14,415 nt of DNA from JANYCD01 sp043738385. GTDB taxonomy: Bacteria; Pseudomonadota; Gammaproteobacteria; Burkholderiales; Rhodocyclaceae. This document shows positions 1-5,892 of this stretch, piece by piece (position 1 is the stretch's first letter; each line of letters starts with the position of its first letter). The notes under the pieces are model-generated. The model did not search any database and was not told where the DNA came from. It saw nothing but the letters and a program-made list of their open reading frames with translations. The stretch covers positions 1 to 14,415 of the forward strand of contig JAYUGL010000149.1 of NCBI GenBank assembly GCA_043738385.1. Reading direction: 5' to 3'. A program made the position numbers and the translations under genes.

Positions 1-1044
1 CTGGCCGGCCCACGCGAGGGCGAGGTGCTGGTGGAAATCAAAGCCACCGGCATCTGCCACACCGATTACTACACCTTGAGCGGCGCTGACCCGGAGGGCT
101 TGTTCCCGGCCATCCTGGGCCATGAGGGCGCGGGCGTGGTGCTGGAGGTGGGCGCCAACGTGCCGTGGCTCAAAGCCGGCGACCATGTGATCCCGCTCTA
201 CACGCCCGAGTGCCGAAACTGCAAGTTCTGCCTGTCGCGCAAGACCAACTTGTGCCAGCTGATACGCGGCACGCAAGGCAAAGGGCTGATGCCCGACGCG
301 ACATCGCGCTTCAGCCTGGACGGCAAGCCCATCCTGCACTACATGGGCACCAGCACCTTCAGCAACTACGTCGTCGTGCCCGAGATCGCGCTGGCCAAGA
401 TCCGCAGCGACGCGCCCTTCGACAAGGTCTGTTACATCGGCTGCGGCGTCACCACCGGCATCGGCGCCGTGGTGTTCACCGCCAGGGTCGAGGCCGGCGC
501 CAATGTGGTCGTGTTCGGCCTTGGCGGTATCGGCCTCAACGTGATCCAGGGCGCGAAGATGGTGGGCGCGGACAAGATCATCGGCGTCGACCTCAACCCC
601 AAGCGCGAAGCCATGGCGCGCAAATTCGGCATGACGCACTTCATCAATCCGAGCCAGGTCGACAACGTGGTCGACCACATCATCCAGCTTACCGATGGCG
701 GCGCCGACTATTCCTTCGAATGCATCGGCAATACCAGGGTCATGCGCCAGGCGCTGGAGTGCTGCCACAAGGGCTGGGGTAAATCCATCATCATCGGTGT
801 GGCCGAAGCCGGCGCCGAGATCAGCACCCGGCCTTTCCAGTTGGTGACCGGACGGGTGTGGACCGGCTCGGCCTTCGGCGGCGCGCGCGGCCGCACCGAC
901 GTGCCGAAGATCGTGGACTGGTACATGGAAGGCAAGATCAACATCGACGACCTGATCACCCACACCCTGCCGCTGGAACGCATCAACGAAGGTTTTGATT
1001 TGATGAAGAGTGGCGAATCGATCCGTTCGGTGGTGCTGTATTGA
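1..1044 (+). CDS. frmA: S-(hydroxymethyl)glutathione dehydrogenase (class III alcohol dehydrogenase), 5'-truncated
   Basis: Cytosolic zinc enzyme that oxidises S-hydroxymethylglutathione, the spontaneous adduct of formaldehyde and glutathione, to S-formylglutathione with NAD+. The frame is open from base 1, so the gene starts outside the window; 347 codons are visible and roughly 20 N-terminal residues are missing compared with the usual ~370. Visible marks: the catalytic zinc region GICHTD and GHEGAG, the later ligand in YIGCG, and the structural-zinc cysteines C-x2-C-x2-C-x7-C in ECRNCKFCLSRKTNLC. The class III segment IRGTQGKGLMPD and HYMGTSTFS, and the Rossmann motif GLGGIG, are also present. 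The GTG at 25 is internal and not the start. The next gene, fghA, is the following enzyme of the pathway, which supports the class III assignment over a general alcohol dehydrogenase. Confidence 0.97.
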   Translation: MAGPREGEVLVEIKATGICHTDYYTLSGADPEGLFPAILGHEGAGVVLEVGANVPWLKAGDHVIPLYTPECRNCKFCLSRKTNLCQLIRGTQGKGLMPDATSRFSLDGKPILHYMGTSTFSNYVVVPEIALAKIRSDAPFDKVCYIGCGVTTGIGAVVFTARVEAGANVVVFGLGGIGLNVIQGAKMVGADKIIGVDLNPKREAMARKFGMTHFINPSQVDNVVDHIIQLTDGGADYSFECIGNTRVMRQALECCHKGWGKSIIIGVAEAGAEISTRPFQLVTGRVWTGSAFGGARGRTDVPKIVDWYMEGKINIDDLITHTLPLERINEGFDLMKSGESIRSVVLY

Positions 1045-1062
1045 TCGCCATGATTTTGAATT

Positions 1063-1116
1063 CGTTCGGGCTGGACTCGTCGAAGCCAATGCCCTTCGAC
1101 AAGCTCAGGGCGAACG
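1063..1116. repeat. Dispersed palindromic repeat (GTTCGCCCTGAGCTTGTCGAAG type)
   Basis: Two 23-base arms at 1063-1085 and 1094-1116 are inverted copies matching at 18 of 23 positions, separated by 8 bases. The right arm, read in reverse complement, contains CCTGAGCTTGTCGAAG, a sequence I recognise as the core of a short repeat scattered through many proteobacterial genomes. It sits between the frmA stop and the fghA start, so it would form a stem-loop in the frmA-fghA transcript. The family assignment rests on recognition, not on a search. Confidence 0.7.
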
Positions 1117-1143
1117 GAATTTTCCAGAACGGAAGGAATTGAC

Positions 1144-1998
1144 ATGGAGTTGATCAGCGTCCACCGCTGCTTCGATGGCGAGCAGCGCTTCTACCGCCAC
1201 GACTCGGCCATCATCGGCTTGCCGATGCGCTTCGCGGTGTATTTGCCGCCGCAGGCGCTGGTGTCGGGCGCACGTTGCGCCACGCTGTTCTATCTGGCCG
1301 GGCTCACCTGTAGCGAAGAGACCTTCATGATCAAGGCTGGCGCGCAGCGACTCGCTGCCGAGTTGGGACTGATTTTAATTACGCCCGATACCAGCCCGCG
1401 CGGCGCCAATCTGCCGGGCGAAGCGGACAGCTGGGATTTCGGCCTCGCCGCCGGCTTTTACCTCGACGCCACACAAGCGCCGTGGAACCGCTACTACCGC
1501 ATGTACAGCTACATCACTGAAGAGTTACACGCACTGGTGAGTCGCGAACTACCGGTGGACACGCAGCGGCTGGGCATCTTCGGTCACTCGATGGGCGGAC
1601 ACGGCGCGCTGGTGCTGGCCTTGAAACGGCCCGAGCTGTTTCGCTCCGTTTCCGCCTTCGCCCCCATCGCCGCACCCAGCCAGTGCCCGTGGGGCGAGAA
1701 GGCTTTCAGTGGCTACCTTGGCAGCGACCGCAGCAGGTGGGCCGCCTGGGATGCTTCGCTATTGATGGCTAAGCAGCAACACGCGCCGTTTCCGAACGGC
1801 ATCCTGATCGACCAGGGGCTGGACGACAAATTCCTCGCCGAGCAACTGCATCCCGAAAAATTCAAGGCGGCGTGCGAACAGGTCGACCAGCCGCTCACGC
1901 TGCGCATGCATGCGGGCTACGACCACGGCTATTACTTCATGTCCACTTTCATGGCCGACCATTTGCGCTTTCATGCGGGAAACTTAAAGTCGTTCTGA
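1144..1998 (+). CDS. fghA: S-formylglutathione hydrolase
   Basis: Serine esterase of the alpha/beta-hydrolase fold (esterase D family) that hydrolyses S-formylglutathione to formate and glutathione, completing formaldehyde detoxification begun by the upstream dehydrogenase. The protein is 284 residues, normal for the family. The nucleophile is Ser149 in GHSMGGHGA; Asp227 in DQGLDDKF and His261 in HAGYDHGYYF complete the likely triad. The family signature LAGLTCSEETF lies near residues 51-61, and PDTSPRG near 81-87. There is no signal peptide, so it is cytoplasmic. The ATG at 1144 follows a clear ribosome site, GGAAGG at 1131-1136, 7 bases away. A 99-base gap holding a dispersed repeat separates it from frmA; co-transcription is likely but not shown. 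Confidence 0.96.
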   Translation: MELISVHRCFDGEQRFYRHDSAIIGLPMRFAVYLPPQALVSGARCATLFYLAGLTCSEETFMIKAGAQRLAAELGLILITPDTSPRGANLPGEADSWDFGLAAGFYLDATQAPWNRYYRMYSYITEELHALVSRELPVDTQRLGIFGHSMGGHGALVLALKRPELFRSVSAFAPIAAPSQCPWGEKAFSGYLGSDRSRWAAWDASLLMAKQQHAPFPNGILIDQGLDDKFLAEQLHPEKFKAACEQVDQPLTLRMHAGYDHGYYFMSTFMADHLRFHAGNLKSF

Positions 1999-2056
1999 CC
2001 CTTTTTTTGTGTTTACCGTGCGGGTTCGGCCGAGATACCTGCTGCTTTTATTTGCG

Positions 2057-2084
2057 TTGCCAGAAAATCGTCAGTGGATATACT
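2057..2084 (+). promoter_or_regulatory. Putative sigma70 promoter of the membrane-protein gene at 2137
   Basis: A -35-like TTGCCA (2057-2062) and a -10-like TATACT (2079-2084) each match the consensus at five of six positions and are spaced by 16 bases. Transcription would begin near 2091, giving a leader of about 45 bases before the ATG at 2137. The rest of the 1999-2136 gap holds only a run of seven T right after the fghA stop, with no convincing stem before it. Confidence 0.5.
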
Positions 2085-2136
2085 GGCTGCCAACGACCGG
2101 AACCCGGGCTCCGCGCTGGACAAAAAGAGGAAGCGC

Positions 2137-2676
2137 ATGGATAACATTTATCACTCCGAGTTATGGCGCGACCTTTATGTCATGCTCGGTACGTCGGCGG
2201 GGGCGCTCGTCGGACTGCTGTTCGTGGTCATATCGCTGCATGTTGAAAAGGTGGATAACCCGGCCTACAACCTGCGCATGATCATAGAAGGTGCGCGCAA
2301 CAACACCTATCATCTGCTCAACGTGTTGGTGATGGCCACACTGGTGCTCATGCCGCAGCCGCTGCCGGTGCTTGGCGCCGAATTGTTGGCGATCAATCTT
2401 TTCGGACTGCGACTGCCCCTGATCAGAACCTACAAGTACTGTATCAAGCCCGTCACCGTCACCAGTCGCGGCGACTTCCCATACGTGCTGATTCTCACCA
2501 TCATCGTGGGTTATCTGCTCGGCATCGGCGGCGGCGCAGCGCTGATCCGGAATGAAGAGTGGGGCTTGTATCCGGTTACCCTCTGCTGCATCACTCTGAT
2601 CGTACGCAGCGTATTGACGGCGTGGAAGTTCATGTTCGGGCCGAAACGGGCGGACGCCGAGGTGAAAGAAAAATGA
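2137..2676 (+). CDS. Integral membrane protein of unknown function
   Basis: A 179-residue hydrophobic protein with about four membrane segments, roughly residues 15-36, 60-95 (one long or two short), 115-136 and 143-167, and a charged C-terminal tail. The N-terminal part, SELWRDLYVMLGTSAGAL followed by a hydrophobic helix, resembles a family of uncharacterised small membrane proteins seen in proteobacteria; I know no assigned function. I chose the ATG at 2137 because AGAGGAAG lies just upstream (2126-2133). An in-frame ATG at 2074 would add 21 hydrophilic residues and would lie inside the predicted -10 box. It appears to be a single-gene unit with its own promoter and a terminator-like hairpin about 100 bases downstream. 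No link to formaldehyde or nitrate metabolism is evident. Confidence 0.8.
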   Translation: MDNIYHSELWRDLYVMLGTSAGALVGLLFVVISLHVEKVDNPAYNLRMIIEGARNNTYHLLNVLVMATLVLMPQPLPVLGAELLAINLFGLRLPLIRTYKYCIKPVTVTSRGDFPYVLILTIIVGYLLGIGGGAALIRNEEWGLYPVTLCCITLIVRSVLTAWKFMFGPKRADAEVKEK

Positions 2677-2776
2677 AACCGCGCAGCTTGGCGCCGGTCA
2701 GGCTGCCTTCCTTCTTGGCAGCCGGAGTTGGCTATTGCCTCAAATCGCGGTGAAGGTGACGCTGTCTGTTTCGATC

Positions 2777-2814
2777 AACAAAAGTCTGTTACCCATGTCC
2801 CCAGACTTTTTGTT
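2777..2814. terminator. Bidirectional intrinsic terminator between convergent genes
   Basis: Inverted arms AACAAAAGTCTG (2777-2788) and CAGACTTTTTGTT (2802-2814) pair over a core of eight bases, AAAGTCTG with CAGACTTT, around a 13-base loop. The A-rich left arm and T-rich right arm give a U-tract on either strand. It lies between the + strand membrane-protein gene (ends 2676) and the - strand gene ending at 2837, where a shared terminator is expected. I see nothing else in 2677-2836. Confidence 0.6.
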
Positions 2815-2836
2815 ACTTGTCTCCGCGGTCGGTCAC

Positions 2837-3226
2837 TTAACGGCGGCCCTTCCTCAACCCGATGGCAACCGCGACGAAGCTTGCGCACAGACCTGCAGAA
2901 ATGGCCAACTCATGAGCCGATGGCGGAACGAAGAGGATGAAGCCTTTTCCCTTGATGAGCGATGAAAAGCTCGATACACAGAACGGCATGGCAAACAGAC
3001 GGAAGATTTGCCATCCATCCGCCGCGACCGGACTCTTGCCGCCAACACTGAGAATCAAGCCTGCTCCAATCACTGCGCTGACCCCCGCGGAGTTCAACCA
3101 AATGCCGGGCGAAGGGTCGAAGTGATGAGCCACCGTATTGAGGTACCAGATGAGATAGCACCAAAGCACGATTCTTCCATTGGACAAATTGGCCAGGTAT
3201 CGAGTGATTTCGGTGATCTGCGGCAT
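2837..3226 (-). CDS. Small membrane protein of unknown function
   Basis: A 129-residue protein with three to four hydrophobic stretches (about residues 17-35, 42-62, 73-90 and 107-125) and a basic C-terminus ending RKGRR. Motifs such as RYLANLSNGRIVLWCYLIWY near the N-terminus and MPFCVSSFSSLIKGKGF around 80-96 look like a conserved uncharacterised proteobacterial family; I cannot assign a function. The start is uncertain. I use the ATG at 3226; a TTG at 3241 would add five residues (MSVLK), and neither has a good ribosome site. It lies about 50 bases downstream of the - strand gene ending at 3278 and could share its transcript. It converges with the + strand membrane-protein gene. Confidence 0.7.
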   Translation of the reverse strand: MPQITEITRYLANLSNGRIVLWCYLIWYLNTVAHHFDPSPGIWLNSAGVSAVIGAGLILSVGGKSPVAADGWQIFRLFAMPFCVSSFSSLIKGKGFILFVPPSAHELAISAGLCASFVAVAIGLRKGRR

Positions 3227-3277
3227 CTTCAAAACGCTCAATGATCAGCGCGGCAAGGAGTTATCGCTGTCGCGGAT

Positions 3278-3655
3278 TCAGGCGCCGCCAACCTGCGGCG
3301 CGACGGTGTTGGGCAGCCATTCCCACCACTCATGCTGACCTTCAACGCTGTTGCCTTGGGTGCGGTGGATGTTCCAGGTAACCAGAAAATCGGGGTTGAG
3401 CATATCCATGCCGGTTTCAGCATGCCGGTAGTGGCCGGGGGCAGCCTTGAACCAGGCGGCAAGATTCGGCGGCAGCATGAACACCGGCTGCGACACCGCA
3501 GGGTCGCTGTGCTTGAGTTGCACCGAAATGCCTAGCTCGCGATCCACCGCGCTGACCTCGCCGCCGCACTGGCTTTGCTTGAGCAACTCACCGTCCAGGC
3601 CAAAATAACTGAGGCCGATAACGCAGGTTTTTCCTAGCAGGTCTTCGAGCTGCAT
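3278..3655 (-). CDS. Conserved hypothetical protein, soluble
   Basis: A 125-residue soluble protein without signal peptide or membrane segment. The composition suggests a small mostly-beta domain: KTCVIGLSYFGLDGELLKQS near the start, a hydrophobic block MLPPNLAAWFKAAPG around 60-74, and a tryptophan-rich end QHEWWEWLPN. I recognise it only as resembling uncharacterised proteins and assign no function. The ATG at 3655 is preceded on the - strand by ACGGAATCAGACC; GGAA is a modest ribosome site about ten bases away. It lies 195 bases beyond the dmsBC-like gene, across a repeat-bearing AT-rich spacer, so it is probably outside the nas operon. The GGAATCAGACC before its ATG nearly duplicates the sequence before the dmsBC-like gene. 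Confidence 0.72.
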   Translation of the reverse strand: MQLEDLLGKTCVIGLSYFGLDGELLKQSQCGGEVSAVDRELGISVQLKHSDPAVSQPVFMLPPNLAAWFKAAPGHYRHAETGMDMLNPDFLVTWNIHRTQGNSVEGQHEWWEWLPNTVAPQVGGA

Positions 3656-3691
3656 GGTCTGATTCCGTTAAACCTGAAAAAAACTATTGAA

Positions 3692-3818
3692 CCACAGAGA
3701 CACAGAGAAAACCAAAACAGAGAAGAGCAAACACCAAAGATTGATATCGTGAGTCGGGCCAAGCACTGCGGTTCAATTCATGAATTCGTCTTTCCTCTGT
3801 GTCTCTGTGTCTCTGTGG
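3692..3818. repeat. Inverted CCACAGAG/CTCTGTGG repeat pair in AT-rich spacer
   Basis: CCACAGAGACACAGAGA at 3692-3708 recurs as an exact 17-base inverted copy at 3802-3818. The right arm is longer, with three tandem eight-base units of CTCTGTGT type at 3795-3818, while the left arm has two. About 93 bases lie between them, including the palindrome AATTCATGAATT (3775-3786). I recognise the ACCACAGAGACACAGAG sequence as a repeat dispersed in many proteobacterial genomes. On the - strand the pair lies downstream of the dmsBC-like gene and is followed by seven T (3683-3677), so it may also end that operon's transcript. No gene is visible in 3656-3850. Confidence 0.65.
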
Positions 3819-3850
3819 TGAAGCCTTTTGGATTCGTTGTTCAATCAGCT

Positions 3851-5875
3851 TCAATGCGCCAACGGCACCACGCCGACCTGCGGCATATTGGCAAGACCAA
3901 TGTCGCGCGCGTGTTGTTCAAAGCCCTTGTTCTTCCAGAAGAACGCGCCGGGCATGGTGGTCGGGATCACCAGCACGTAGAACAGCGCCCGGCTGATCAC
4001 GCTGCTCAGCACCAGCACGCCGCCGACCAGCGCCCAGCCCAACAGGCTGAATGCGCCGCCGCCTTGCAGCAGTAGACTCAGCAGCAAGGCACCGGCCAGC
4101 AGCAGATTGGCGCCGAGCAGCACATTGCGCAGGATGAAGGTCTTGCCGAACGTGGTGTTCTGGACGTAGTACGAGGCGCCGCCTTCATGCTCGGCGCTGG
4201 ACATGACTTTGGCATGCGCGAGATGACCGACGGCCTCGATCGCCAGGCCAAGCGTGAGCACACCGGCGCAGAACAACAATGCGCCCTGGTAACGCTCGCC
4301 TTGCAGCGCGAGCGTGGAGACGATGACGAATCCGCCCACCAGCGCGCCCAGCGACAGCATGCTGCCGTAGAACGCTGTGCCGACTTGCCAGTGGTTCCAG
4401 AACGGACGTGCCTTGATGCGGTAGCAGCGGTTCATGTAGTACAGGGCGACCAAGCTGGCCGGCACCGCCAGCGCACCGAATAAAGTGGCCAACTTCGGCG
4501 CCGTGCCAACACCCATCACGGACTCAAATAGCGCTCCCAGATCGAACCCCAGCACCGCGCCGGACAACTGTTGCGCCCATTGATTGGCGGACAGGCTGAA
4601 CACGATGTGCCCGCCCACCGCGCTCATGAAGATCGCCACGCCCAACCCTTCGCGCGACACCGGCGAATGGCGCAGGTTGTTGAAGCCGCGATAAAAACGA
4701 TGCGGCTTGCCCAGGTGCATGGTCGACATGAACAGCCCGAACGCCACCATCACCAGACACAAGATCGCCAGCGGCACATAGAGTGGCGACTGGCTGAAGC
4801 GGACAAAGTCGGACAGCCCGGCTGTTTTTTCGCCAAATGTTGCGCCGAGAAAGGCCAAGGCGAAAGCACCTGCCGCCGCCTGCGTCGCTAGGGTGAACAA
4901 CACCAGCGGATTTTCGCGCGAACTGAGCCGGGCGATATTCCAGTGCCGGGATTTGCCCTGCTTCTGGTCGATGGCGGGACGATAGCGGCCGGCTGCATCC
5001 TTGTGATATTTCACCGGCATCGAGTCGGTGCGGGTCAATTCGTCGGGCAATTGTTTGATCTGCTGGAAGCGGATGTTGGGCTGGGTGATCTCTGGTGACG
5101 GGAAGCCGGGAATCTCGACGCGGGCCTGCTCGCGGTTTTCGGGAATGTTTTCGATCACGCCAAAGTCAAGCGCATTGCCTATGCAGGCCGCCACGCAGGC
5201 CGGCTTGAGGCCGACTTCGAGGCGATCAACGCACATATTACACTTCGATACCTGGCCCTTGACGGGGTCCAGCTGCGGCGCATTGTAGGGACAGACCCAG
5301 GTGCAGTAGCCACAGCCAAAACAGGTTTCCGGGTCTTGCAGTACCGCGCCATATTCGACATGCTTGGTGTAGGCGCGGGTCGGGCAGCCCTTCAGGCAAA
5401 CCGGGTCATCGCAATGGTTGCACGCCATGGAAATATTCATGCGCTTGTAGTCGGGGAAGCTGCCGCCCTCGACATAACCCACCGAGCGAAATGCGAGGTG
5501 CGCGGGGGTTTCATTCTTCTCGGCGCAGGCCGCCTCGCAGGCATGGCAGCCGATGCAGTTATCGGCGGTAAAGAAGAAACCGTGCTGTTTGTTGCGATTC
5601 GGATTGGTGCCGACGGCCGGGTTCTCGTTGATGAACATCGAGCGACCCGCCGGCAGCTTATGCGCGGTGTGATCGATCAGATCAATCTTTTGGCCGTAGC
5701 GGTTGGTGGCGGCCATCGTCTTGTCGTTCAGGAAGGCATAGTCCTGCTCCTCGGTGCGGATTTCCCAGATCTTGCGCTCGGGGGCTTGCCTGGAGCCGCA
5801 GCCGCCGCTGCCACACTCGGGCTTGCCGCAGCCGCCACTACTTGCGGTCTTCGATTCGATGGTGTTTGTCAACAT
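3851..5875 (-). CDS. Fused four-cluster ferredoxin / DmsC-like membrane anchor, putative electron donor to nitrate reductase
   Basis: A 674-residue fusion. Residues ~100-235 form a DmsB/NrfC-type domain with sixteen cysteines in four groups: 107/110/113/117, 152/155/160/164, 185/188/191/195 and 212/215/227/231. These suit four [4Fe-4S] clusters. Residues ~320-640 are DmsC-like, with eight or nine membrane segments that in this family carry quinol oxidation. The first 30 residues are glycine- and cysteine-rich (Cys16, 21, 26) and no Tat or Sec signal is seen, so the cluster domain should face the cytoplasm. It lies 17 bases after nasA with ribosome site AAGGG (5884-5888), so it is part of the same operon. 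I infer that it passes electrons from quinol to NasA. DMSO reductase is unlikely because no DmsA-type catalytic subunit is present. The domain calls are firm; the partner is inferred from context. Confidence 0.88.
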   Translation of the reverse strand: MLTNTIESKTASSGGCGKPECGSGGCGSRQAPERKIWEIRTEEQDYAFLNDKTMAATNRYGQKIDLIDHTAHKLPAGRSMFINENPAVGTNPNRNKQHGFFFTADNCIGCHACEAACAEKNETPAHLAFRSVGYVEGGSFPDYKRMNISMACNHCDDPVCLKGCPTRAYTKHVEYGAVLQDPETCFGCGYCTWVCPYNAPQLDPVKGQVSKCNMCVDRLEVGLKPACVAACIGNALDFGVIENIPENREQARVEIPGFPSPEITQPNIRFQQIKQLPDELTRTDSMPVKYHKDAAGRYRPAIDQKQGKSRHWNIARLSSRENPLVLFTLATQAAAGAFALAFLGATFGEKTAGLSDFVRFSQSPLYVPLAILCLVMVAFGLFMSTMHLGKPHRFYRGFNNLRHSPVSREGLGVAIFMSAVGGHIVFSLSANQWAQQLSGAVLGFDLGALFESVMGVGTAPKLATLFGALAVPASLVALYYMNRCYRIKARPFWNHWQVGTAFYGSMLSLGALVGGFVIVSTLALQGERYQGALLFCAGVLTLGLAIEAVGHLAHAKVMSSAEHEGGASYYVQNTTFGKTFILRNVLLGANLLLAGALLLSLLLQGGGAFSLLGWALVGGVLVLSSVISRALFYVLVIPTTMPGAFFWKNKGFEQHARDIGLANMPQVGVVPLAH

Positions 5876-5892
5876 GGTCTGATCCCTTCAAT

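Noticed and set aside
2002..2008. Run of seven T after the fghA stop as a terminator
   Set aside because: Only a three-base GGG/CCC stem can be drawn upstream, so there is no convincing hairpin.
3795..3818. Three eight-base tandem units as a CRISPR array
   Set aside because: The units are contiguous with no spacers and no cas genes are present; this is a short tandem repeat inside a dispersed element.
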